A stretch of 58,205 bases of DNA. Source: Haemophilus massiliensis. GTDB taxonomy: Bacteria; Pseudomonadota; Gammaproteobacteria; Enterobacterales; Pasteurellaceae. Of this stretch, positions 27,021-36,867 are shown in pieces (within the stretch, counting starts at the first letter, position 1; each line of letters starts with the position of its first letter). Position numbers and translations under genes: made by a program. A model generated the notes under the pieces. That model saw nothing but the letters and a program-made list of their open reading frames with translations. It was not told the origin of the DNA and made no database searches. The DNA lies in contig LM994636.1 of the NCBI GenBank assembly GCA_000752995.2, positions 370,940 to 429,144 on the forward strand. Reading direction: 5' to 3'.

Positions 27021-27992
27021 TTATTTCGTTTCTCGTAAGGTTTTTAACAGCGCTTTCATTGCCTCGTCCAGTGGCGCGGTTAAATGCAGCAGCTCCCCCG
27101 ATTTAGGATGAGCGAAGCGGATTGCATAAGCATGTAAAAACAGGCGATTTAAACCAAGTGCGGTCATTTTTTGGTCGAAATTTTTATCGCCGTATTTATT
27201 ATCCAGCGCAATAGGATGACCGGCGTATTGAGTATGCACGCGAATTTGATGGGTTCTCCCGGTAACCGGCGATGCCTTAATCAAGGTTGCCTCGGCGTAA
27301 CGTTCTTCAATACTGAAACGGGTTTCGGACGGTTTCCCCTGTTCGTCAACTCTGACGATACGTTCGCCGCCGGCCAGCTCGTTTTTCAGTAACGGCGCTT
27401 TAACTGTTTTGCAATGGGATTGCCATTGCCCGCGCACTAACGCCAAATAATCTTTCTGTACCGTTTTTTCACGCAGCTGTTCATGCAGATTACGCAGTGC
27501 GGCGCGTTTTTTGGCGATGAGCAGAATACCTGAGGTATCGCGATCCAGACGATGTACCAGCTCCAGAAAGCGGGCTTGCGGGCGCAAGGTGCGTAATGCC
27601 TCGATCACACCGAAATTCAACCCGCTGCCGCCGTGCACGGCAATGCCTGATGGCTTATTCAGCACCAGCAGGTAATCGTCTTCAAAAATAATTTGATGTT
27701 CCAGTCGGGCGACCTGGTTTAAATTTTTTGAAATGGGCGATTGTGTTTTTTCCGCAACGCGCACCGGCGGCAGACGTACGGTATCGCCATGTTGTAATTT
27801 ATATTCCGGCTTGATTCTGCCTTTGTTTACCCGCACTTCGCCTTTACGTAGGATACGGTAAATCAGGCTTTTCGGCACGCCTTTTAATTTTGCCGCCAGA
27901 TAATTATCCGCTCGCTGTCCGGCTTCATCCTCTGTAACGGTCAGGAGTTTTACCCCCTGATTGATGATTTTTGCTTGGTTATCATTGCTCAT
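27021..27992 (-). CDS. rluC: 23S rRNA pseudouridine synthase RluC
   Basis: Makes pseudouridines 955, 2504 and 2580 of 23S rRNA (E. coli numbering). From the ATG at 27992 it has 323 residues; a longer frame upstream encodes residues unlike the family and is part of the rne leader region. It has an N-terminal S4 RNA-binding domain (about residues 20-80) and the RsuA/RluD catalytic domain with the aspartate in HRLDRDTSGI (about residue 149). It is divergent from rne, the same pairing as in E. coli, and converges on trxA. Confidence 0.94.
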   Translation of the reverse strand: MSNDNQAKIINQGVKLLTVTEDEAGQRADNYLAAKLKGVPKSLIYRILRKGEVRVNKGRIKPEYKLQHGDTVRLPPVRVAEKTQSPISKNLNQVARLEHQIIFEDDYLLVLNKPSGIAVHGGSGLNFGVIEALRTLRPQARFLELVHRLDRDTSGILLIAKKRAALRNLHEQLREKTVQKDYLALVRGQWQSHCKTVKAPLLKNELAGGERIVRVDEQGKPSETRFSIEERYAEATLIKASPVTGRTHQIRVHTQYAGHPIALDNKYGDKNFDQKMTALGLNRLFLHAYAIRFAHPKSGELLHLTAPLDEAMKALLKTLRETK

Positions 27993-28403
27993 GTGATTTT
28001 TCGGAATGCTCAATAAAATTGAGCGGGTATCATACCATAAAATGACGGAATTACCTTGCCAAAATAGCCTGGTCGGTGGATAATAAGGCGGCTTTTTAAG
28101 TGACTCGAAACCGCTTAAAAATGCGTTATATATCGTTGAGTTCGGCGATGCGGCATACGGCATAAGACATTGCGAATTCAATCAGTTAGCCTGATTAAGA
28201 TAAACGACAGCTTGCAAAATGATGATTTAATCGGTTTTGTTTTATCGGAATACTGTAGTTTGCACTTGATTCCGATAACGCAGTTAATGCACCCAGCGAC
28301 TGACGGTCGGGAGACTGACATGGCGCGACAGACACGAGGTCGATTGCGAAGCAAAGTGCGGTTATTTTAATCAAAGAATTATGAAAATATAAGAGACAAT
28401 TTA
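27993..28403 (+). promoter_or_regulatory. Long rne leader/shared rluC-rne regulatory region with a conserved-looking hairpin
   Basis: The 410-base gap between divergent rluC and rne holds a perfect 10-bp hairpin TTATCGGAAT (28242-28251) / ATTCCGATAA (28269-28278), a GCGACTGACGGTCGGGAGACTGAC stretch able to fold locally, and an uptake signal (about 28349). In E. coli, rne has a leader of about 360 bases whose hairpins mediate feedback control by RNase E; the length and the hairpin fit the same role here, but that is inference. Exact promoters are not assigned. Confidence 0.55.
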
Positions 28404-31355
28404 ATGAAAAGAATGCTGATTAACGCAACTCAAAAAGAAGAGTTGCGCGTTGCTCTGGTGGACGGGCAGCGTTTATTTGATTTGGATATTGAAAGTCCGG
28501 GTCACGAACAAAAGAAAGCGAATATCTATAAAGGTCGCATTACCCGCGTAGAGCCAAGCCTTGAAGCCGCTTTTGTCGATTACGGTGCCGAACGGCACGG
28601 TTTCCTTCCGCTGAAAGAAATCGCACGTGAATATTTCCCGGCTGATTATGTTTATCAGGGGCGTCCGAATATTCGCGATATTTTAAGCGAAGGGCAGGAA
28701 GTGATCGTGCAGGTCAACAAGGAAGAGCGCGGCAACAAAGGCGCAGCGCTCACCACTTTCGTTTCTCTGGCGGGCAGTTATCTGGTGATTATGCCGAATA
28801 ACCCGCGTGCAGGCGGGATTTCCCGTCGTATTGAGGGTGATGAACGCCTTGAGCTGAAAGATGCGTTAAGTTCGTTGGATGTGCCTGAAGGCGTCGGTCT
28901 GATCGTGCGTACCGCCGGGGTTGGTAAATCACCGGAAGAATTGCAATGGGATTTAAAAGTATTATTGCATCATTGGGAAGCGATTAAACAGGCTTCCGAG
29001 AGCCGTCCCGCACCATTTTTAATTCATCAGGAAAGCGATGTGATCGTCCGTGCGATCCGTGATTATTTGCGCCGTGATATCGGTGAGATTTTAATCGACA
29101 GTCCGAAAATTTATGAAAAAGCGAAAGCGCACATCAAACTGGTTCGTCCGGATTTTATTAATCGGGTCAAACTGTATCAGGGCGAAGTGCCGTTATTCAG
29201 CCATTATCAGATCGAGTCGCAAATTGAATCTGCGTTTCAGCGTGAAGTGCGTTTGCCGTCCGGCGGTTCAATTGTGATTGATGTCACCGAAGCCTTAACC
29301 GCTATTGATATTAACTCCGCCCGTTCCACGCGCGGCGGTGATATTGAAGAAACCGCGCTGAACACTAACTTGGAAGCGGCGGATGAAATTGCCCGTCAAT
29401 TGCGCCTGCGTGATTTGGGCGGACTGATTGTGATCGATTTTATTGACATGACGCCGGTGCGTCATCAGCGCGAAGTGGAAAACCGTATGCGAGATGCCGT
29501 ACGGCAGGATCGCGCACGTATCCAGATCAGCCGTATTTCCCGTTTCGGTTTGCTGGAAATGTCTCGTCAGCGTCTGAGTCCGTCACTGGGCGAATCGACC
29601 CATCATGTGTGTCCGCGTTGTCAGGGTACGGGCAAAATTCGTGACAATGAATCTCTGTCGTTATCCATCCTGCGTTTGCTTGAAGAAGAAGCGCTGAAAG
29701 AAAACAGTAAGCAGGTACATACTATTGTGCCGGTGCAAATTGCTTCGTATTTGCTGAATGAGAAACGTCGGGCGATTAGTAGTATTGAGAAACGTCATAA
29801 TGTGGATATTGTGGTGGCGCCGAGTGAAACGATGCAAACGCCACAATTCAGCGTTTTCCGTGTGCGTGACGGCGAAGATGTGAACGAATTAAGTTACAAT
29901 TTGGCAAAATTGCATGAAAACGAAGAAAATAGTTTTACCGCAGAGGAATCTTTGGTAAACCGTAATGCAGAAGTTGCGGCGGTTACTACGGAAAACATTC
30001 TGGAAAATGCCGCTGTTTCTCTGGCTATTGATACACCGGCACCAATGCCGACTGAGCGCAAAGAGGAAAAAACGTCCCTGTTTGAGCGAATTATTGCCAA
30101 AATTAAAAGTTTGTTTGCCGCTGAAACAGTAGAAGAACAGCCGAAAGAAACGCGCAATAATAAAACTCAGCGTAATGGAAATCGTCGCAATCAGGAACGC
30201 CGCAACAGTCGCCGTAGCCGGAATGAAAATCAAACTAACGGTAAAAATGACGATGAAAGCAATGAGCGCAGCGAGCGTAATACGGAAAAAGCGCCGGATA
30301 ACGTGCGTTCAAATCGTAATAAACGTACGAAGAAAGCGCAGACAGTCGAAGGGGTAACGCCTAAAGAGATTGCGGATAATCGGGCAGAGAATGATGAAAA
30401 TCGTGAGCCGGTATCGGTTCCGCAACGCCGTCAGCGTCGTGATTTGCGCAAAAAAGTGCGGGTGAACGAAAATGAAAATCCGTCACCGGAAAAATCAAGT
30501 GAAGTTACAGCGCAAGTAGAAATCGTACCACAAGCAGAAGTTGCACCGCAGGCAGAAGTGGAAGTTGCATCGCAAGTGAATGTGGCAGAACCGGCGGCTA
30601 CGGAAAACTCAATTGTGCCGTTAGCCGAAGTTGCTGCCGAGGAAAGCGCCGATAATGAAAAACGTCGGGATAACCGCGATAATAATCGTCAGCGCCGTTT
30701 ACCGCGCCATTTGCGGGTCAGCAAACAACGCCGCCGCAATAGTAGCAACGAAGCTAAAGCACCAATGCCGTTATTTGCCGCAGTGGCATCGCCGGAACTG
30801 GCAAGCGGTAAAGTCTGGATTAATGTGAAAGAGCTCAATGCTGCGAAAAATAATGCGTTTTTATCCGTAGATGAATTACTTGAACAGCAGAATCAGCCGG
30901 AAGAGCTTGCAGTGGTACTGCCGGCTACTGAAGTGCTGGTAGAAGCGGGACAAAGCGAGTCGAAACCGCTAGAGAATTTTGTGGCGCAACCTGCCAATGA
31001 ATCGGTAGAGAAAAAAGTGCAGGAATCGTTACAGCGTCTGAATGTTGCACAAACCGAAGCGGAGTCGGTAATGCCGATTGAACAACCGCCGATTGAGAAT
31101 AAACCGCATTCAGTGGAAATTATGCCGGAAACCGACCGCACTTATACCTTTGTCGGTCAGTTAGGTACCATTTCTGCGGTGGCGCATACCAAAGCGGAAA
31201 TGACGCAGGCAAAAGCGATTGAAGGTCAAAATCCACCTTATCCGATTGTAGAATGGCAGGACTCCCGTTATTATTTCTACGGTAAAGGTTCGGCAGGGCA
31301 TCACAGCGCTGTCAGTCATGTATATTCGGAACCGACCCGGGCAAAAGCGGAATAA
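28404..31355 (+). CDS. rne: Ribonuclease E
   Basis: Essential endoribonuclease and scaffold of the RNA degradosome. It has 983 residues. The N-terminal half holds the S1 domain (about residues 37-120), the DNase I-like catalytic part with [14 protein letters not shown] and IVIDFIDM, and the zinc-link CPRCQGTG near residue 405. The C-terminal half is low complexity: an amphipathic [14 protein letters not shown] (about residue 558) that resembles the membrane-targeting segment, an arginine-rich RNA-binding stretch (about 590-615), imperfect VxPQAEV repeats near residue 710, and a final [20 protein letters not shown] that resembles the PNPase-binding tail of the E. coli enzyme. A strong terminator follows. 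Confidence 0.97.
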   Translation: MKRMLINATQKEELRVALVDGQRLFDLDIESPGHEQKKANIYKGRITRVEPSLEAAFVDYGAERHGFLPLKEIAREYFPADYVYQGRPNIRDILSEGQEVIVQVNKEERGNKGAALTTFVSLAGSYLVIMPNNPRAGGISRRIEGDERLELKDALSSLDVPEGVGLIVRTAGVGKSPEELQWDLKVLLHHWEAIKQASESRPAPFLIHQESDVIVRAIRDYLRRDIGEILIDSPKIYEKAKAHIKLVRPDFINRVKLYQGEVPLFSHYQIESQIESAFQREVRLPSGGSIVIDVTEALTAIDINSARSTRGGDIEETALNTNLEAADEIARQLRLRDLGGLIVIDFIDMTPVRHQREVENRMRDAVRQDRARIQISRISRFGLLEMSRQRLSPSLGESTHHVCPRCQGTGKIRDNESLSLSILRLLEEEALKENSKQVHTIVPVQIASYLLNEKRRAISSIEKRHNVDIVVAPSETMQTPQFSVFRVRDGEDVNELSYNLAKLHENEENSFTAEESLVNRNAEVAAVTTENILENAAVSLAIDTPAPMPTERKEEKTSLFERIIAKIKSLFAAETVEEQPKETRNNKTQRNGNRRNQERRNSRRSRNENQTNGKNDDESNERSERNTEKAPDNVRSNRNKRTKKAQTVEGVTPKEIADNRAENDENREPVSVPQRRQRRDLRKKVRVNENENPSPEKSSEVTAQVEIVPQAEVAPQAEVEVASQVNVAEPAATENSIVPLAEVAAEESADNEKRRDNRDNNRQRRLPRHLRVSKQRRRNSSNEAKAPMPLFAAVASPELASGKVWINVKELNAAKNNAFLSVDELLEQQNQPEELAVVLPATEVLVEAGQSESKPLENFVAQPANESVEKKVQESLQRLNVAQTEAESVMPIEQPPIENKPHSVEIMPETDRTYTFVGQLGTISAVAHTKAEMTQAKAIEGQNPPYPIVEWQDSRYYFYGKGSAGHHSAVSHVYSEPTRAKAE

Positions 31356-31374
31356 TTCGTTATTGAATTAAAGT

Positions 31375-31407
31375 AAAATCCGAAAGTGTTGGCTTTCGGA
31401 TTTTTTA
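31375..31407 (+). terminator. Terminator after rne
   Basis: AAAATCCGAAAG / CTTTCGGATTTT (12 bp) with loop TGTTGG is followed by TT and AT-rich sequence. Confidence 0.92.
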
Positions 31408-31521
31408 TCGATTTTTCTTGCCATGAGAAGTTGTTGCAAAAAAAAGCAATTAAATCAAAACGGGTTTTCTTCGCTTGACTTAACCGGGTAAAGCACGTAT
31501 TATTCCTCACGCTTAAATCAC

Positions 31522-31611
31522 GGAGGAATGGTCGAGTGGTTGAAGGCACCGGTCTTGAAAACCGGCGAGGGTTTACGCCCTCCGTGAGTTCGAATCTCAC
31601 TTCCTCCGCCA
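31522..31611 (+). tRNA. serT: tRNA-Ser(UGA)
   Basis: A 90-base class II tRNA: acceptor GGAGGAA / TTCCTCC, anticodon loop CTTGAAA (TGA), a long variable arm GCGAGGGTTTACGCCCTCC, T loop GTTCGAATC and an encoded GCCA end. It is a single gene with its own terminator. The name serT follows the E. coli gene with this anticodon. Confidence 0.96.
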
Positions 31612-31622
31612 TCAAATTCAAT

Positions 31623-31655
31623 AAAACCTGTTAGAGTAATCTGACAGGTTTTTTA
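31623..31655 (+). terminator. Terminator after tRNA-Ser
   Basis: AAAACCTGTTAGA / TCTGACAGGTTTT (13 bp) with tetraloop GTAA is followed by TTATT. It lies 12 bases after the tRNA and may also stop the convergent priC transcript. Confidence 0.9.
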
Positions 31656-31684
31656 TTATAACCTTCCCTTTTCTTTTGCTTTTA

Positions 31685-32242
31685 TCAATCGTTTTTTAGT
31701 GCCAGGTAGTCTTCCAGCAATTCAATGGCTTCGAGGCAGCGGGTGCGGCGTTGTTTGGTGATTTCCACCTGCTGTAAATAGTATTGTTTTTCTGCGTGGT
31801 TATTTACATGAGTAGAGTTGGCCTGCTGTTGTTCCAGTTTGTCATTCAGTGCTTGTAGTGCCTCGTAATATTTTTCCAGCCGTTTGCGTGGCGGCAGTTG
31901 GTGAATCAGTTGTTTCTGTCGTTCGCGTGACGGTGATGTTGTTTGTGCTGCGATGACGGGGCGGTGTGGAGAAAGCGTCAGCGCATCGGCGAGTGCATTG
32001 CACTGCGCCAGCAATTTTTGGCTGTAAAATTGATATTGTGCTTGCTCATTGCTTTGTAAATTTTCTAAAACCGTCAGCGTTTGTTCCAGCTCTTTTACAT
32101 AAAAATCAAAAGATTGGAAATCTTCGCTGAATAAAGTGCGGTCGAATTTTGCCGAGATTTTGCGGTTTTCCGCAACATGATATTGCGTGTAAAACCGCTT
32201 TACCGTTTGTTTCAGGCGTAGAATAAGTTCGGATTGATTCAT
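31685..32242 (-). CDS. priC: Primosomal replication protein PriC (N'')
   Basis: Replication-restart factor that loads DnaB at stalled forks independently of PriA. The 185-residue, largely helical protein carries the signature LPPRKRLEKYYEALQALN (about residues 115-132), and the C-terminal RCLEAIELLEDYL. An uptake signal lies in the 5' part (about 32136). It follows the antiporter gene, separated by a small hairpin, and may be its distal cistron. Confidence 0.88.
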   Translation of the reverse strand: MNQSELILRLKQTVKRFYTQYHVAENRKISAKFDRTLFSEDFQSFDFYVKELEQTLTVLENLQSNEQAQYQFYSQKLLAQCNALADALTLSPHRPVIAAQTTSPSRERQKQLIHQLPPRKRLEKYYEALQALNDKLEQQQANSTHVNNHAEKQYYLQQVEITKQRRTRCLEAIELLEDYLALKND

Positions 32243-32252
32243 AGCATAATAA

Positions 32253-32276
32253 AGCGGGCGCTGTAGTGCGCCCGTA
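32253..32276 (-). terminator. Weak hairpin between the antiporter gene and priC
   Basis: On the minus strand GGGCGC / GCGCCC with loop ACTACA is followed by GCTTTATT. The stem is short and GC-rich with only a partial T tract, so read-through into priC is likely. Confidence 0.55.
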
Positions 32277-32281
32277 AAAAA

Positions 32282-33640
32282 TTAAAGATACATTGCCGCT
32301 ATCCAGCCGAAAATCAACAGCGGGATATTATAGTGGATAAACGTCGGTACCACTGAATCCCAGATGTGATCATGTTTACCGTCCATATTCAAACCGGAGG
32401 TCGGGCCCAGTGTCGAATCGGAAGCCGGTGAGCCGGCATCACCCAATGCTGCCGCAACGCCGACAATCGAAACTGTCGCCAACGGCGAGAAGCCCAGCGA
32501 CAGGCACAGTGGCACATAAATCGATGTAATGATCGGTACGGTGGAAAATGAGGAGCCGATTCCCATGGTGATAAATAAACCAACCAGCAACATTAAAAAT
32601 GCCGCCAGCCCTTTATTATTGGCGCCCAACCCCTGACTGAAGGTATCCACCAGAATATTGACGCCACCTGTTGCGTTGATGACCGCTGCAAAACCGGAGG
32701 CGGCGATCATCACAAAGCCGATCATTGCCATCAGACGTAATCCCTGTTGGAAAATATCGTTGCTTTCTTTTAATTTAAAAATTCCGCACAGCGCAAAAAT
32801 AATTAATCCTGCCAGCCCGCCGATAATTGTGGAACTGGTGATTAGCTGTAGTCCGAAAGTGATAATAATCGCGGCGACACTGGTAATTACATGAAAGGGT
32901 CTAATGTTGGCAATATGTCGTTCTATTTCGGCTGTGGTCAGCGTCTGATGTGAAGCTGTATACTCACGCGGTTTACGATAGCTGATAAATACCGCGGTCA
33001 ACAGCCCCAACACCATGCCGATTACCGGAATGGTCATCGCCAACGATACTTCGCCCACACTGGTTTGTAAACCTAACGGTGCGCCCACCTGATTGATATT
33101 TTTCACCAGTACGCTTTCAATAAAGATTTTTCCGAAACCGACCGGTAGCAACATATAGGTGGCGGTTAATCCGAAAGTCAGCACACAGGCTACTGCACGA
33201 CGGTCTATTTTCAGTTTATTGAAAATGGAAAGCAACGGCGGGATGACAATCGGAATAAACGCAATGTGCACCGGCAGTAGGTTTTGGGAAGAAATGGCGA
33301 ATAACAGCAGTACTGCGAGGATAAAATATTTGAAGCCGGCCATTGAACGGCTTGTTGGTTCCCGACCGAGCCGCTTGATAACGTTGAACGCCAGTAAATC
33401 GGTGATGCCTGATTTTGAAATTGCCACGGCAAAAGCGCCAAGAATGGCATAATTCATCGCGACTTCGGCACCGCCGCCCAGCCCGCCGGTAAAACTTTTT
33501 ATTGTTTCGCTGATATTCAGATCACTGCAAATACCTGCGGTTAAGGCGGCGATAATCAAGGCGATCACCACATTAATGCGCAGCAGGCTTAATGCCAACA
33601 AGACAATGATAGAAATAACAACCGGGTTAGTTAATAACAT
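32282..33640 (-). CDS. Na+/H+ antiporter family membrane protein
   Basis: Inner-membrane protein of 452 residues with about twelve hydrophobic segments, of the family that includes Bacillus YuiF and the H. influenzae gene next to rnt (Na+/H+ antiporter type 2 family). Motifs GIGSSFSTVPIITSIYVPLC and LGDAGSPASDSTLGPTSGLN lie in the C-terminal third and mark a conserved discontinuous core. Family members have been described as amino-acid (histidine) permeases as well as antiporters, so the substrate is open. The position upstream of priC and next to rnt matches the Haemophilus gene order. It has no riboswitch in its 116-base upstream gap. Confidence 0.88.
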   Translation of the reverse strand: MLLTNPVVISIIVLLALSLLRINVVIALIIAALTAGICSDLNISETIKSFTGGLGGGAEVAMNYAILGAFAVAISKSGITDLLAFNVIKRLGREPTSRSMAGFKYFILAVLLLFAISSQNLLPVHIAFIPIVIPPLLSIFNKLKIDRRAVACVLTFGLTATYMLLPVGFGKIFIESVLVKNINQVGAPLGLQTSVGEVSLAMTIPVIGMVLGLLTAVFISYRKPREYTASHQTLTTAEIERHIANIRPFHVITSVAAIIITFGLQLITSSTIIGGLAGLIIFALCGIFKLKESNDIFQQGLRLMAMIGFVMIAASGFAAVINATGGVNILVDTFSQGLGANNKGLAAFLMLLVGLFITMGIGSSFSTVPIITSIYVPLCLSLGFSPLATVSIVGVAAALGDAGSPASDSTLGPTSGLNMDGKHDHIWDSVVPTFIHYNIPLLIFGWIAAMYL

Positions 33641-33756
33641 GGTGTATTGTCCTTATGGAATGAATAATAGAAAACCGCCGTTCAATGTACTAAAAATAAA
33701 AGTTTTGTCTATAACTTTTATAAAATACACCGCACTTTATGCCAATCGGATTGATT

Positions 33757-34404
33757 TTATTCAGAAATATGAGGAAAACCGCCGAGATTTTTTAAATGAT
33801 TGACCATATAACAAAATAGTTCCGCCGTGCGTTCCGTATCATAAAGGGCAGAATGTGCCTGTTTGCTGTCGAATGGAATTTTCGCCGCCTGACAGGCTTT
33901 CACCAGCACCGTCTGCCCGAACATCAGTCCGCTTAATGTGGCGGTATCGAACATACCGAAAGGATGAAACGGGTTGCGCTTGAGCGCGGTGCGTTCTGCA
34001 GCGGCCATCAGAAAACTCTGATCAAATGCGGCGTTGTGCGCCACAATAATGGAGCGCTGGCATTCGGCGTCTTTTTGTGCGCGGCGTACCATTTTGAACA
34101 GCTCGCTCAGCGCAATATTTTCCGCAACGGCGCCGCGCAAGGGATTGTCAATATCAATACCGTTAAATTTTAATGAGTCAGGGTTGATATTGGCGCCCGC
34201 AAAGGGCTGAATATGGAAATGGCATCGCTGATCCGGCGCTAATAAGCCGTTTTCGTCCATTTTTAAGGTAATGGCCGCCAGTTCCAGCAATGCATCCGTT
34301 TTGGCGTTAAAACCGGCGGTTTCGACATCAATAATGACCGGGAAGTAGCCGCGAAAGCGGTTTTTCAGCAGATTATAGTTAATGGGGTCGGCTGTGGTTG
34401 TCAT
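33757..34404 (-). CDS. rnt: Ribonuclease T
   Basis: 3'-5' exoribonuclease of the DEDDh class that trims tRNA, 5S and 23S rRNA and turns over the tRNA CCA end. It has 215 residues from the ATG at 34404; five extra in-frame residues upstream are not typical. The catalytic motifs are [11 protein letters not shown] (Asp, Glu), [10 protein letters not shown] (Asp), and [13 protein letters not shown] (His, Asp). It follows gloA on the minus strand but is separated from it by a terminator. Confidence 0.96.
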   Translation of the reverse strand: MTTTADPINYNLLKNRFRGYFPVIIDVETAGFNAKTDALLELAAITLKMDENGLLAPDQRCHFHIQPFAGANINPDSLKFNGIDIDNPLRGAVAENIALSELFKMVRRAQKDAECQRSIIVAHNAAFDQSFLMAAAERTALKRNPFHPFGMFDTATLSGLMFGQTVLVKACQAAKIPFDSKQAHSALYDTERTAELFCYMVNHLKNLGGFPHISE

Positions 34405-34429
34405 CAGTATAAATTCCAAATGAGTGGAT

Positions 34430-34465
34430 TAATAAAAATACGGGCGGCTTAATTGTTCCGCCCGC
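34430..34465 (-). terminator. Terminator after gloA
   Basis: On the minus strand CGGGCGG (34464-34458) pairs with CCGCCCG (34447-34441) and is followed by TATTTTTATT. It lies between gloA and rnt. Confidence 0.88.
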
Positions 34466-34517
34466 AAAACAATAATAGCAGACCGACAATGAGCCGTCCG
34501 CCGCATAAACAGTGAAA

Positions 34518-34925
34518 TCAGTTGCCTAAACCCGCCTGTGCGTTTTTATTTTCGATAAACTCGATTTTGTAACCGTCCGGATCTTCTACAAAGGCAATCA
34601 CGGTTGTACCGCCTTTGACCGGCCCCGGTGCGCGCGTGACTTTCCCGCCGGCAGCGCTGACCGCCTCGCAGGTGCGGTAAATATCGTCCACGCCGATTGC
34701 AATATGACCGAATGCGTTGCCCGCTTCATACTTGCTGACACCCCAGTTATAAGTGAGCTCAATCACTGATGATTTATCCTCGTCGTCATAACCTAAAAAT
34801 GCCAGTGAATATTGATACTCGGGATTTTCGCTGGTACGCAGCAAACGCATACCCAATACATCGCGATAAAATGTAATCGACCGTTCCAAATCGCCCACGC
34901 GTAACATGGTATGTAAAATTCGCAT
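34518..34925 (-). CDS. gloA: Lactoylglutathione lyase (glyoxalase I)
   Basis: Metal-dependent isomerisation of the methylglyoxal-glutathione hemithioacetal. It has 135 residues from the ATG at 34925. The metal ligands expected at His5, Glu56, His74 and Glu122 can be recognised as [26 protein letters not shown] and YKIEFIE. The nickel-type, compact bacterial length fits. A longer in-frame start would be in non-coding DNA. It is the last gene before a terminator. Confidence 0.97.
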   Translation of the reverse strand: MRILHTMLRVGDLERSITFYRDVLGMRLLRTSENPEYQYSLAFLGYDDEDKSSVIELTYNWGVSKYEAGNAFGHIAIGVDDIYRTCEAVSAAGGKVTRAPGPVKGGTTVIAFVEDPDGYKIEFIENKNAQAGLGN

Positions 34926-35030
34926 TCTTGCCTCCGATTGATTTGAATTATAAACCGCTGAAATTATGCCACAAGCGGGCGTAAAAATCATTAAGCCGGC
35001 GAAACAGTTATGACAAATTGTCGCTTAGGG

Positions 35031-35345
35031 TTAGTTTGGCATTGCCGAATCTAAGCTCAGAATTTGCTCCGGACTGACTTGCAATACGCCTTTCCGCGCG
35101 GCAAAACGGCGCCGTATCTGCCGGTAGTCGCTGTTTTCCGGCACATGTACTGCAATGGCGTTGAGATGGTTATAGCGATAAAGCAATGTTGTTCCTTGCC
35201 GATAGGCATAGGCAATTAAAGAATCGGCATCGGTTTGAGTCCGATCATAGAAAATTATCAGATTGTTGGAGTGCGTCTCCTGTGCCAGTGCCGATTGCAA
35301 GAAACCGGCACACAAACCGTAAATCAGAAGAATATATTTGAGCAT
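35031..35345 (-). CDS. Small exported protein of unknown function
   Basis: I do not recognise the family. The 104-residue product has a signal peptide (MLKYILLIYGLCAGFLQSALA) with predicted cleavage after ALA-QE, giving a mature protein of about 82 residues with no cysteine. The mature part is a possible alpha-beta domain: NNLIIFYDRTQTDADSLIAY, then a basic IRRRFAARKGVLQVSPEQIL. The first part resembles the start of a periplasmic thioredoxin-less fold or a peptidase-inhibitor-like fold, but no call is safe. It starts 14 bases after the cmoA stop on the same strand and may be cotranscribed with it. Confidence 0.7.
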   Translation of the reverse strand: MLKYILLIYGLCAGFLQSALAQETHSNNLIIFYDRTQTDADSLIAYAYRQGTTLLYRYNHLNAIAVHVPENSDYRQIRRRFAARKGVLQVSPEQILSLDSAMPN

Positions 35346-35359
35346 GCGGATTGACAGGG

Positions 35360-36091
<732 letters not shown>

Positions 36092-36152
36092 TTATCGTTC
36101 AGTAAAAAAAGTGCGGTCATTTTAGAAGAAGTTTCGCTATCCGACAAATGAT

Positions 36153-36662
36153 TTAGTACAAATGCGCCATTGCATGCTGTTCTTGTTTTATGCGAACAAA
36201 TAAGATCAACAAATATATCGGCAGACCGAACAATGCCGTATAAGTAGCGTGGCAGAGCAGTGCGAGACCGATCAGTTCGGGGATGATGTTGAGGAAATAA
36301 TTCGGGTGGCGCACATATTTAAATAAAAAGGAACGATTGAGCTGGTGGTTGGGCAAAATATAGATTTTTACCGTCCAGATTTCTTTCAGCTGACGGATCA
36401 CATAAAACAATGCCGCGAGTGCGAAAACAATCAGGCAAAGTCCGAACAACGAAACGCTATCAAAGTTTATCTGATTACGGTTGGCTTCAATAATGGCGGA
36501 AAAATAAAAAACGATATGGGCGATGGAAAGCAGCGCGGAATTGCCTTTGCCGTATTGTTGTGCGCCGTTTTTGATCAAATTTTTTTCATTTTTAATGGAA
36601 ATTGACAGAGAGTAACACCGAATAGCTAATATTATGATGAATAACACATTGATAGTAAACAT
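36153..36662 (-). CDS. Isoprenylcysteine carboxyl methyltransferase-like membrane protein
   Basis: Integral membrane protein of 169 residues with about five helices and the ICMT-type motif KYVRHPNYFLN, followed by PELIGLALL and a C-terminal RIKQEQHAM. Such motifs bind SAM in eukaryotic ICMT and bacterial relatives (YpbQ-like), where the substrate is usually unknown. It lies on the minus strand upstream of cmoA with 67 bases between, and is divergent from aspS. Prenylated proteins are not known in these bacteria, so the methyl acceptor is open. Confidence 0.8.
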   Translation of the reverse strand: MFTINVLFIIILAIRCYSLSISIKNEKNLIKNGAQQYGKGNSALLSIAHIVFYFSAIIEANRNQINFDSVSLFGLCLIVFALAALFYVIRQLKEIWTVKIYILPNHQLNRSFLFKYVRHPNYFLNIIPELIGLALLCHATYTALFGLPIYLLILFVRIKQEQHAMAHLY

Positions 36663-36805
36663 TAAATATCCTTGATTTATTAATTTTTATCGAAAATAAT
36701 GTTAGCAGAGATTTTGGTGTTATCAAATATGGGCGTGATTGGTCGGAGCAGAAAATACGGATGTTGGGTTACCAGTAAAGTGCGGTGAAAACAAATCATG
36801 TTTTT

Positions 36806-36837
36806 TTGCCTTGATTTTCGCTATAATCGGTCGGTTA
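36806..36837 (+). promoter_or_regulatory. Probable aspS promoter
   Basis: A consensus -10 TATAAT lies at 36832-36837, about 31 bases upstream of the aspS ATG. The -35 is poor (TTGCCT with 20-base spacing), so only the -10 is reliable. Confidence 0.5.
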
Positions 36838-36867
36838 ATTTATCTCGTTTTATTCAAGGAATAGTAT

